A stretch of DNA of 35,906 nucleotides from an uncultured Caryophanales bacterium (GTDB lineage Bacteria > Bacillota_I > Bacilli_A > RF39 > UBA660), in the NCBI GenBank assembly GCA_949948745.1, contig CATLHA010000014.1:1-35906 (forward strand). Direction: 5' to 3'. Shown here in pieces: positions 23,956-31,073 of the stretch. Numbering within the stretch: position 1 is the stretch's first letter; every line of letters begins with the position of its first letter. Both the position numbers and the translations under genes were made by a program. The notes beneath the pieces were generated by a model. That model did not search any database. It was not told the DNA's origin and saw only the letters and a program-made list of their open reading frames with translations.

Positions 23956-24530
23956 TTACTTTTTCTCCCTAAATAACTATTTACGATTAAAGCTAGTGTT
24001 GTATTAATTATAGTTGCAATGATGGTTACTAATAATAAATCTGTTGGTGCAGATGAATTCATACTACTACGAATAGCGATAATGTCAGTTGCAATTAATG
24101 TTACACCACTTGTATTTAATACTAAAAATGTAATCATACTTTTCGTTGCGGTATCTTTTTTTGGATTTTTTGCTTGTAGTTCCTTCATTGCTTTTAAACC
24201 AAATGGTGTAGAAGCATTATGAATTCCAAGCATATTGATTGTTAGATTACTTGCGATATATTCTAAAGCCTTATCATCTTCTTTTAATTCCTTAAAGATA
24301 ATCCTAAATAGTGGTCTAAATTTTTTTGAAAGAAAAGAAAGTATTCCTGCTTCTTCTGCAATTTTCATGATACCGCTCCAAAGAATCATCATTGGAAACA
24401 TACTGATAAAAAGCTCTAGGCTTGTTGTTCCACAAGAGATAATTTCCTGATTCATAATTTCTGTTTGCCCAGTTACAAATCCATAAAGTAATCCTACTAC
24501 GATGAATGTTCCCCATATCTTATTGACCAT
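23952..24530 (-). CDS. spmA: Spore maturation protein A
   Basis: Partner of SpmB in spore core dehydration. 192 residues, family normal. Gate-domain membrane protein: MFPMMILWSGIMKIAEEAGI (about 45-64), conserved NLTINMLGIHNASTPFGLKA (about 94-113), and FLVLNTSGVTLIATDIIAIR (about 130-149). It starts inside the end of dacB (11-base overlap), with SD TGGAG in dacB. Gene order dacB-spmA-spmB is the same as in Bacillus subtilis. Confidence 0.93.
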   Translation of the reverse strand: MVNKIWGTFIVVGLLYGFVTGQTEIMNQEIISCGTTSLELFISMFPMMILWSGIMKIAEEAGILSFLSKKFRPLFRIIFKELKEDDKALEYIASNLTINMLGIHNASTPFGLKAMKELQAKNPKKDTATKSMITFLVLNTSGVTLIATDIIAIRSSMNSSAPTDLLLVTIIATIINTTLALIVNSYLGRKSK

Positions 24531-25593
24531 TTATAAAACTCCAGATTTTATTCCACCAAGTTGTCTTTTGTTTTGATTTTTTTACATAAATATTTTGTGT
24601 ATGAATCTTATTATTTTTTAATTTTACTGTCACTATTCCTACTTTATCATTGTTCTTATATTCATTCAATTTCGTTAGTTTTACCTCTACTTTAATCTCT
24701 TCTTTTTCCTCTTCTGTTAATGGGTAGGAAAAATCTTCCTTTATATAAATTTGATTTGGATAGTATGCTTGATCAATTTTAAATTTTTTCTTGTTTAAAA
24801 TTCGGTAATTATTATAATTATTAAAACCATATTCATATAGTTGTTCATGAGTATCATACTCATTTCCATCATTTAATGTAACCACTGTTAAATTTAGTTT
24901 TTTGTTTGTTGCTGTTGTTACTAAAGTTCTTCCCGCTCTTGGTGTATAACCAGTTTTTCCACCGGTTGCTTTATCATAAAGTGTTAATAATTTATTTCTG
25001 TTATACCATAGATAACTTTTTTTATCACTCTGTGTTTGATACTTTTTGGTTGATGATATTTCTCTATATATCTTATTTTGATTAGCATAACTGGATAATA
25101 ACGCCATATCATAGGCTGTTGATTTGTTTTCTGTCTCTTCATCTAATCCATGTGGGTTATTGAAAATGGTATTCTTCATACCAATCATCCTTGCCTTTTG
25201 ATTCATCATTTTTACAAAATTTTCTTCCGTTCCACCAATGAAAACACTAATTACAATTGCGGCATCATTCCCACTTCGTAGTAAAAGACCATATATTAAG
25301 TCTCTTAACGTCATTTTTTCGTTTAATTCAATATAAATATTAGAACCATACATTTTTAATACTTCTTCTCCAACTGTCACCTCTTCATCTAATTTTCCTG
25401 ATTCAATTGCTAAAATTGCAGTCATAATCTTAGTAATAGATGCAATTAGTCTAGGATTATCTTTTGATTTTGCAAATAAAACCCTACCACTATCCATATC
25501 CATTAAACAGGCACTTTGGCTACTGACTGTTAAAGAAAAAACATTTGCTGGTAAAAGACATAAAATCATGAATATTATCATTCTCTTTCGCAA
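24520..25593 (-). CDS. dacB: D-alanyl-D-alanine carboxypeptidase, DacB/DacF type (PBP5*)
   Basis: Low-molecular-weight penicillin-binding protein that removes the terminal D-Ala of stem peptides; DacB of Bacillus adjusts spore cortex cross-linking. 357 residues. N-terminal signal peptide (MRKRMIIFMILCLLPANVFS), then peptidase S11 motifs S52-x-x-K55 (ASITK), S107-G-N (LLLRSGNDAA) and K213-T-G (GGKTGYTP). A C-terminal beta domain (about 260-340, PBP5_C-like) and a weak amphipathic end, TTWWNKIWSFING, probably anchor it on the membrane. The GTG at 25602 overlaps the SD AGGTGAT, so TTG at 25593 is preferred; ATG at 25581 is possible. First gene of the spmAB operon. I could not identify a sporulation-sigma promoter. 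Confidence 0.9.
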   Translation of the reverse strand: MRKRMIIFMILCLLPANVFSLTVSSQSACLMDMDSGRVLFAKSKDNPRLIASITKIMTAILAIESGKLDEEVTVGEEVLKMYGSNIYIELNEKMTLRDLIYGLLLRSGNDAAIVISVFIGGTEENFVKMMNQKARMIGMKNTIFNNPHGLDEETENKSTAYDMALLSSYANQNKIYREISSTKKYQTQSDKKSYLWYNRNKLLTLYDKATGGKTGYTPRAGRTLVTTATNKKLNLTVVTLNDGNEYDTHEQLYEYGFNNYNNYRILNKKKFKIDQAYYPNQIYIKEDFSYPLTEEEKEEIKVEVKLTKLNEYKNNDKVGIVTVKLKNNKIHTQNIYVKKSKQKTTWWNKIWSFINGQ

Positions 25594-25732
25594 AATAATC
25601 ACCTACTAAAAAATATATGAATCAATTACTTAAGTTAGTCCACATTTGCTATTGTTTTTCTTTTTATAGGCCTTGTTCTTCCTACAAAGTTATTCATTTT
25701 TTCAGTATTTTGTTCATTTTTTAATATTTTAC

Positions 25733-25760
25733 TTGTTTTTTCTATAAATTGTAGTACAAT
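25733..25760 (+). promoter_or_regulatory. Promoter of the secreted 468-residue protein
   Basis: TTGTTT at 25733-25738, 16-base spacer, TACAAT at 25755-25760. Start near 25767 leaves a normal leader for the ATG at 25791, but not for that at 25773. Confidence 0.6.
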
Positions 25761-25790
25761 CTAGCTTAATTAATGAAAGCGAGGGGTTTT

Positions 25791-27197
25791 ATGAGAAACT
25801 TAAAGTTCTACACTTTGGTTTTTTCAATTTCCATGCAATTATTGAATCAATGGAAATGTCCACTAATAAATAATGATGTTTCTTTTGTAGAAAGTAATGA
25901 AGATTCAAACTTTGATGAAATTTCATTAGATAATCCATCTATCGCATATTTAGAGATTGAAAAGTTAATCAATCATGATTCATGGACAAAAGAGATTACA
26001 ATTATGCATCATGATAATCAAATTTATGATAAACAAAATAATTCTATTTTCTGGGATGTTGCTTTTTATAAATTGATAGAAAATAATAAAGCTTATTTAA
26101 AGGAGCATTCAGACATCCCATATCTTGAAGAATATTCAGAAGAAGAATTAAAATCTATTTTTTCTACTTTAAAAATTTTTATTCTAATGATGGATAATGA
26201 ATATGGAATTTGTATAGAAGATGTAGCCTGTAAGTTGAACTATTTGGAGATATTAAAGGACTCTAGAGAAGCTGTTTTAGATGTTCCCTATTTCGCTATT
26301 TATGAAGGTTCTACACAAACTATGAATTTTTTAGAGGACTATGATTTAGATTATTTTGAAATCACAAAAGCAGAAGAAACGTTCCATTTTCTTCAAAGTG
26401 CTTGTCCTGATCATTCATTTTTAAAACAAAGTGTTTGGATGGAACCTATTTACTATGCAATGGATGGCATTCCTTCTCCACTTCGTACTACGATTCTTGA
26501 TGAATATCTTGCTAAAGTACAAGCACAAAAAATTAATCCTGATTACATTGTTGATCATCCTGATTATGCCTTTTTATATTTCTTAGAATTGGCACTTTTA
26601 CCAAATGATGATTATATTTTTCAGGACACCTTGACTACTTTATCCATTAATCAAAACAATCAAGAATTTTATAAATTATTTGGTGCTACTACTAAGGAAG
26701 ATATAATTAATGTACATAAAATTATGCATACATTAGATATTGAATTTGGTTATTTTTCAAATGAAGTTAATTTAGATTCCTTTTACGACGGATCTATTAC
26801 AAAAGCAGAGTTATTGGAAATTAGTAAAGTATTTTTTCAAAATATTGAGCGTAGAAAAAATAAATATGATTTAAATACATTGTTTTATTTGATGAATTTA
26901 TTGAAGAAATATGGATGTTATATTTTTGATACTACCTATTTAGAGTGTGAAGTAACTCCTGAAAAAGATTTATTTATTCAAGAATATGAAGAATTAGAGA
27001 AATCTTTTTTAAAGAAAATGGAATTGAAATATCATAATTCACAATTAAGTTCTATCTATGAACAACATGAACCTGATAGTGAGTCTATCGATTTAAAACC
27101 TCAAAACATACAATTTGTTCAATCTCTTCAAGAGGAGATAAAAGAATTCTATGATTATGAAATGCAGAAAAAAATCACTGTTCCATTTACACAGTGA
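25791..27197 (+). CDS. Hypothetical secreted protein, 468 residues
   Basis: Family not recognised. The N terminus, MRNLKFYTLVFSISMQLLN, looks like a signal peptide, with cleavage or anchoring uncertain because no clear AxA site is seen. The rest is acidic, mostly helical, rich in Tyr, Phe, Leu and Glu, with no transmembrane segment and no obvious metal or catalytic motif. Recognisable local stretches: YLEEYSEEELKSIFSTLKIF and YAFLYFLELALLPNDDYIF. The last third has Lys/Glu helices that could form coiled coils. The start at 25791 is chosen because GCGAGGGG precedes it by four bases. It stands alone on the plus strand, divergent from dacB; the stop codon lies in the terminator. Confidence 0.65.
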   Translation: MRNLKFYTLVFSISMQLLNQWKCPLINNDVSFVESNEDSNFDEISLDNPSIAYLEIEKLINHDSWTKEITIMHHDNQIYDKQNNSIFWDVAFYKLIENNKAYLKEHSDIPYLEEYSEEELKSIFSTLKIFILMMDNEYGICIEDVACKLNYLEILKDSREAVLDVPYFAIYEGSTQTMNFLEDYDLDYFEITKAEETFHFLQSACPDHSFLKQSVWMEPIYYAMDGIPSPLRTTILDEYLAKVQAQKINPDYIVDHPDYAFLYFLELALLPNDDYIFQDTLTTLSINQNNQEFYKLFGATTKEDIINVHKIMHTLDIEFGYFSNEVNLDSFYDGSITKAELLEISKVFFQNIERRKNKYDLNTLFYLMNLLKKYGCYIFDTTYLECEVTPEKDLFIQEYEELEKSFLKKMELKYHNSQLSSIYEQHEPDSESIDLKPQNIQFVQSLQEEIKEFYDYEMQKKITVPFTQ

Positions 27198-27204
27198 TTT
27201 TTTT
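27168..27204 (+). terminator. Bidirectional terminator
   Basis: AAAAAATCACTGT, loop TCCATTTAC, ACAGTGATTTTTT. Thirteen-base perfect stem serving the secreted protein gene (plus) and the lipoprotein gene (minus); it contains the stop codon of the first. Confidence 0.85.
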
Positions 27205-27751
27205 AATCATATAACCCATGAAGCTTTTGACGATCTATATCAGTTATATCCTCTAATTTCCAATCTTTATCTTTTTTCTCTAATACGAAATGAAGCGTAT
27301 ATTTTTTCTTATCTTTGATATTATCCATCTCTTTTAATTTATAATCCATAAACTTTTTATCATCAACTTCTTTTTCTTCTGTTAAAAACTCTTCTTTATG
27401 TGCAAGTAAATATGATTCTGAATTTTTAATAGCGGTGATATAATCATATACTTCAATTTCTACTTCTACTGTTGCTTCATCACCATCTTCAGTATCATCC
27501 TTTATTTTGTAGGTCAAATTTTTATATTGGTTTTTCATAAGTTCACGATATTTTTCCTTTTGTTCTTTTGTCATAGTCCCTGCTGAATCAATTACTTCGT
27601 CTAATTGTTTCATTACTTTATCGTCCATTGTCTGATATTTATTTAAAAATTCTTCTACTTGTTTTGTTGGTGTATTCATCATTTGACTACATCCGATTGA
27701 TAGGATTATTCCAAAAATAAAGGCTGTAACCAATAATATTTTCTTTTTCAT
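27203..27751 (-). CDS. Hypothetical lipoprotein
   Basis: 182 residues with a clean lipoprotein signal: Lys-rich start, hydrophobic core and lipobox LSIGC with the modified Cys21. The mature part is highly charged. It has an N-terminal helix (QVEEFLNKYQTMDDKVMKQL) and beta strands with alternating residues (LTYKIKDD, ATVEVEIEVYDY, KYTLHFVLEKKDKDWKLEDI), an alpha-plus-beta layout like NTF2-like or DUF4878-type lipoproteins. No function can be read. ATG at 27751 follows SD GAGGAGG. Its likely -10 TATAAT (27849-27844) overlaps the -10 of a plus-strand promoter. Confidence 0.75.
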   Translation of the reverse strand: MKKKILLVTAFIFGIILSIGCSQMMNTPTKQVEEFLNKYQTMDDKVMKQLDEVIDSAGTMTKEQKEKYRELMKNQYKNLTYKIKDDTEDGDEATVEVEIEVYDYITAIKNSESYLLAHKEEFLTEEKEVDDKKFMDYKLKEMDNIKDKKKYTLHFVLEKKDKDWKLEDITDIDRQKLHGLYD

Positions 27752-27817
27752 AACTTTTCCTCCTCATTTATAAGTTGTACTAAGTAATTTTTTTTATACT
27801 ATTTTTTTAATTTTTTA

Positions 27818-27846
27818 TTGTATATTTTAATAAAATTGTTTATATT
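27818..27846 (+). promoter_or_regulatory. Promoter of the tandem-hairpin RNA
   Basis: TTGTAT at 27818-27823, 17-base spacer, TATATT at 27841-27846. The predicted start (about 27853) is the first base of hairpin 1. Confidence 0.5.
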
Positions 27847-27852
27847 ATAAGT

Positions 27853-27926
27853 AGTGGAGATACATTTGTTGCTAGTCAAATGTCCACTGTTTTTTTGACA
27901 TTTGATTTCTATCAAATGTTTTTTTT
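27853..27926 (+). ncRNA. Candidate small RNA with two tandem terminator hairpins
   Basis: Hairpin 1: AGTGG + ACATTTG (27853-27868) pairs with CAAATGT + CCACT (27877-27888), with a four-base bulge and T7 after it. Hairpin 2: ACATTTGAT (27898-27906) pairs with ATCAAATGT (27911-27919), then T8. The heptamer ACATTTG and its complement alternate four times, so arms 1:2, 2:3 and 3:4 can each pair, the arrangement of an attenuator. Both T runs are on the plus strand. A promoter ends just before it, so the RNA would be only about 45 or 75 bases long. It is not a known family to me. Confidence 0.45.
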
Positions 27927-27950
27927 ATTCAACCAAAACCCCCTTTTGTT

Positions 27951-28031
27951 CTAGTTAAATAACACTAGAAGTACTATGATTAATAGTAATACCAATATTG
28001 TATTAAAAAGCTTATTTATCAGTTTTACCAT
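27951..28031 (-). CDS. Tiny hydrophobic membrane peptide, 26 residues
   Basis: Short basic head (MVKLINKLFN) followed by a single membrane helix, TILVLLLIIVLLVLFN. ATG at 28031 has GGTGA five bases upstream. Before it a strong SD, AGGAGG (28077-28072), serves a nine-codon frame beginning TTG at 28066 (MNQVFTRKW) whose TGA at 28039-28037 overlaps a GTG (28040) in frame with the peptide, so the two can be translationally coupled. Size and layout resemble type I toxin or other small membrane peptides. The plus-strand hairpin RNA converges on it. Real expression is unproven. Confidence 0.45.
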   Translation of the reverse strand: MVKLINKLFNTILVLLLIIVLLVLFN

Positions 28032-28208
28032 AAACTTCACCACTTTCTAGTGAACACTTGATTCAAATATACCTCCTATATATTATTATTTCCATTTTTT
28101 ACTACTTTGGTAAAAATTTTTTTATTTTTATATTATTTATTGATTTTAAATAAGTCTATTTATTTTAACTTACGAATATGTTAAAATACTAAAGAAGGAA
28201 GTGATTAT

Positions 28209-29219
28209 ATGAAGAAAACAATTTTAACAGGAATTCGTCCTACAGGAAATTTACACTTAGGGCATTATTTTGGAGCTTGTCAAAATTGGTTAAAACTTCA
28301 AAATGACTATAACTTTTTTTTAGAAATTGCAGATGTACAGGCACTTACTGATAATTTCGACAATCCAGAAAAGGTACGTAAAAATGTAAAAGAGCTTACT
28401 ATTGATATTTTATCAACAGGAATCAATCCTAAAAATGTTCATTTATTTATACAATCTAAAATACCAGAAATTGCTGAGCTTACTGTTTTTTATTCAAATT
28501 TGGTAACTATGGCTAGGCTTTATAGAAACCCTACCGTTAAAACAGAAATTGCTCAAAAAAAGGCTATTTTTGGTAACGAAGGGGAAAGTGTCACTTATGG
28601 ATTCGTTGGTTATCCAGTAAGTCAAGCTGCTGATATTACAACTTTTCAAGGAGAATTAATTCCTGTTGGGGAAGATCAACTCCCATTGATTGAACAATGT
28701 CGCGAAATTGTACGTAAATTTAATCGTATCTATGGTGAAACCTTAAAGGAACCTGAGGCATTACTTTCTCCTACTCCTAGAATTAAGGGTCTAGATGGAA
28801 ATGAAAAGATGGGAAAATCTTTAGGAAATGCTATTTATTTAGCGGACTCAGAAGAGACTATCACCAAAAAGGTTATGAATGCGAAAACGGATACAAAAAA
28901 AATTAAGAAGGATGATCCTGCAAATCCTGATGTTTGTATGGTTTATTACTATCATAAATTAGTAAAGAATGAAAATATTGAAACCGTATGTAAAGAATGT
29001 AAAGGTGGAAATAGAGGTTGTGTGCAATGTAAAAAAGAACTCATTCAAAAATTAAATGAATTCTTAGTGCCAATTCGTGAAAAGCGTGCTTATTATTTAG
29101 AACATCCAGAAGAAGTAAAACGAATTCTAGATGAAGGAACTATAGCTGCCAAAGAAAAAGCACAAGAGACAATGAAAACTGTTAGAAACAGTATGAATAT
29201 TAATTATGAAGAACTTTAA
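28209..29219 (+). CDS. trpS: Tryptophan--tRNA ligase (TrpRS)
   Basis: Class Ic synthetase charging tRNA-Trp. 336 residues, typical. HIGH-type motif PTGNLHLGH (11-19), and KMSKS-type motif KMGKS (200-204). C243-x20-C264-x6-C271-x2-C274 near the C-terminal anticodon domain resembles the 4Fe-4S site described for Thermotoga TrpRS (C-x22-C-x6-C-x2-C); a further Cys lies at 261. ATG at 28209 follows SD AGGAAGTGAT. Unlike many Firmicute trpS genes there is no T-box in front. It converges with yjbA. Confidence 0.95.
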   Translation: MKKTILTGIRPTGNLHLGHYFGACQNWLKLQNDYNFFLEIADVQALTDNFDNPEKVRKNVKELTIDILSTGINPKNVHLFIQSKIPEIAELTVFYSNLVTMARLYRNPTVKTEIAQKKAIFGNEGESVTYGFVGYPVSQAADITTFQGELIPVGEDQLPLIEQCREIVRKFNRIYGETLKEPEALLSPTPRIKGLDGNEKMGKSLGNAIYLADSEETITKKVMNAKTDTKKIKKDDPANPDVCMVYYYHKLVKNENIETVCKECKGGNRGCVQCKKELIQKLNEFLVPIREKRAYYLEHPEEVKRILDEGTIAAKEKAQETMKTVRNSMNINYEEL

Positions 29220-29237
29220 TTGAAAAGTTCTTTTTTT
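29208..29237 (+). terminator. Terminator of trpS
   Basis: AAGAACTTT, loop AATTGA, AAAGTTCTT then T7. Includes the trpS stop; the yjbA stop is in the T run on the other strand. Confidence 0.85.
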
Positions 29238-29889
29238 ATACCTTCTTTTTCTTATGAGATAACCTAAGTAATTCATATAATGAAAAATGTTTTGAATTTA
29301 AAAATATTTGCATACTAGAAATCAGTTCTTCTTTCATAGATTGATAATTGTTAGATGTTTTATCAAAATATTCTTCATACATAAATTTTAATTTTTCATG
29401 TTTCTTTTTTTTGTACGCATCTTCTATTTCTAATGTTAAATACTTTCTGATTTTTAATTCTTTTCTAGTTAAAAAATAACGATTATTTTCTTTTTTTATT
29501 ATTTCATATACTAATGGGTATATTTTCATATCTTGAGCTAGTTCTATTACATCCTCCTCTTCTTCCACAATCAACTTACTTTTACAGATAGAGTATCCTT
29601 TGTTATCCCATTCTATCGCAAGCACTTGCTCACTATCTGAAAACAGTGTTACATATTGAAGTTGCTTTACACTATTTTTTGTATAAACTTCACAAGTTTT
29701 GTAAATTTCTCCTAAAAAGGATATTGGTACTTTTACTTTATTTTCTATTAAGTCCTTCATACAATTTGTTGAAACACGATAAAGTTTTACTTTTTTAATA
29801 TTTTCGATTTCATCATTTAGATTCCATTCAAAGAAATCATATAGATACGAATCATTAAAATTTACTAAAATATCATAAATATAAACCAT
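29236..29889 (-). CDS. YjbA-like protein (DUF3603)
   Basis: 217 residues. The N terminus, YIYDILVNFND, the segment YDFFEWNLNDEIENIKKVKL (about 16-35), then ILVEE-type strand pattern with VLAIEWDNKGYSICKSKL (about 89-106), match my memory of the DUF3603 family whose Bacillus member YjbA lies next to trpS, as here. Function unknown; soluble, with a helical Lys-rich C-terminal half ending HKKKKV. Starts inside the preceding membrane-protein gene (17-base overlap) with SD AGGAGAG. Shares the terminator zone with trpS. Confidence 0.75.
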   Translation of the reverse strand: MVYIYDILVNFNDSYLYDFFEWNLNDEIENIKKVKLYRVSTNCMKDLIENKVKVPISFLGEIYKTCEVYTKNSVKQLQYVTLFSDSEQVLAIEWDNKGYSICKSKLIVEEEEDVIELAQDMKIYPLVYEIIKKENNRYFLTRKELKIRKYLTLEIEDAYKKKKHEKLKFMYEEYFDKTSNNYQSMKEELISSMQIFLNSKHFSLYELLRLSHKKKKV

Positions 29890-30094
29890 GATAATCTCTC
29901 CTATCTGTTAAAATTATAATACTAGTGATTATAAATCCAATCAGTGCAAAATAACACTCTAGTCTCTTTGAAATAAATAGTAAATATTCAACAAATGAAT
30001 ATCCAAAACTTAATAAATTAAGATATGTGATTATATAGGTAAAACCAACAACCATCAAACCAAAACCGAGTAAAAAAAAGAAAATTCTTTCCAT
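29873..30094 (-). CDS. Small two-to-three-helix membrane protein
   Basis: 73 residues: hydrophobic helix 5-27 (FFFLLGFGLMVVGFTYIITY), a short loop, and helix 45-64 (CYFALIGFIITSIIIL), with a charged tail, TDRRDYHGLYL. No family recognised. SD AGGGTGAT eight bases before ATG. Overlaps and is translated with the yjbA-like gene. Confidence 0.7.
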   Translation of the reverse strand: MERIFFFLLGFGLMVVGFTYIITYLNLLSFGYSFVEYLLFISKRLECYFALIGFIITSIIILTDRRDYHGLYL

Positions 30095-30179
30095 ATAATC
30101 ACCCTATTTTATTTTATTATTCTAGAGTCATTATTAGTATTGAATTTTCATTTCTAAATTATACTTTTTTTACATTGTT

Positions 30180-30965
30180 TTAAGAATTTCGCCAATTTAA
30201 GTAAAATTCTGATAGTTTTTCTTTTCCATTATTTCCGAGTTCTTTTAATAAACTCCAAGTAAAACCAAAACTGTTTTTCATATTTTCAAAATCTTCTTTG
30301 GCTTGATTACAAGTAACATCTCCTACTGTTTCACATAGACTTTGTGTTACTTCTAGATAAAGCATCGCTATTTTTCCTTTGAATGATGCATACTTGTCTT
30401 TTACTTTTTCTTTATAGTTTGGAAAGTACTCATCAATTTTATGGTCAATTTTTAGTGCTAAAGAGATTACTTTTAGTTTCGCAGTATTTGTAAGTTCTTT
30501 AAAGGTATATCCTTTTACTTCTTTACCATAAAATAAAAAATCTATGATTGTAGTAAACGTATTTTTTGCTTTTTCTCTAAATGATACATCATTTTCATTA
30601 TATGTTTCTATTGCATTAGTTTCTTGTTCAAAGAAATTTACTACATCCATCTCATTTCCTCTTATTGATGGATTTACAGGTATATTGGGTGTTTCTATTG
30701 TTGGTGATGTTTCTACTGGATTTTGTGTTGGTTCTGGTATTGATGTAATAGTAGAATTTGGCTCTTTTTTATTTTCAGTAGGAGTTTGTGTTTTATTATC
30801 TTTTTCTTCTTTTTCTGTTATTTTATTATGATTATTAGATGCATCCTTGTTTGACGATGTATTTGTAAATTTATTTGTTATATTAAATACTAGAATACAA
30901 ATAATTAAAGTTCCTAGAATTCCACATAAAAGAAAGTTTAAATTTTCACTACTTATTTTTTTCAT
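30180..30965 (-). CDS. Membrane-anchored protein with Thr/Pro/Asn-rich linker
   Basis: 261 residues. One N-terminal membrane helix (about 10-28, FLLCGILGTLIICILVFNI), a low-complexity linker rich in Thr, Asn, Glu and Pro (about 30-100), and a helical outer domain (about 105-261) with two Cys (LCETVGDVTCNQ) that may form a disulfide. Family not recognised. Linker of this kind usually spans the cell wall. ATG at 30965 follows AAGGATG. It is 108 bases after the pilin-like gene on the same strand and separated from it by a terminator, so it may belong to the same surface apparatus only by location. Confidence 0.65.
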   Translation of the reverse strand: MKKISSENLNFLLCGILGTLIICILVFNITNKFTNTSSNKDASNNHNKITEKEEKDNKTQTPTENKKEPNSTITSIPEPTQNPVETSPTIETPNIPVNPSIRGNEMDVVNFFEQETNAIETYNENDVSFREKAKNTFTTIIDFLFYGKEVKGYTFKELTNTAKLKVISLALKIDHKIDEYFPNYKEKVKDKYASFKGKIAMLYLEVTQSLCETVGDVTCNQAKEDFENMKNSFGFTWSLLKELGNNGKEKLSEFYLNWRNS

Positions 30966-31042
30966 ACATTCACATCCTTATCTATTAGTATTGTATCATG
31001 TATGTTATGATTATGTTTCAATTATTTTTAATTAACATAAAA

Positions 31043-31072
31043 GAAAAGAACAATCGTGATTGATTGTCTTTA
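31043..31072 (-). terminator. Terminator of the pilin-like gene
   Basis: Minus strand AAAGACAATC, loop AATCAC, GATTGTTCTTTT with a bulged T. Just after the stop. Confidence 0.5.
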
Positions 31073-31073
31073 T

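Larger units (their letters stand above)
27752..28208. other. 457-base region between lipoprotein and trpS
   Basis: No long gene. It holds a plus-strand promoter and tandem hairpins (27818-27926), a tiny minus-strand peptide gene with a nine-codon leader (27951-28066), a stem TTCTAGT/ACTAGAA (27950-27971), and trpS promoter elements (TAAAAT near 28183). No T-box for trpS is present. Confidence 0.6.

Noticed and set aside
25773-25790. ATG at 25773 as start of the secreted protein
   Set aside because: Too near the predicted transcription start and before the SD GAGGGG, which serves ATG at 25791.
27931-28208. T-box leader for trpS
   Set aside because: No AGGGTGG-type T-box sequence or Stem I is present upstream of trpS.
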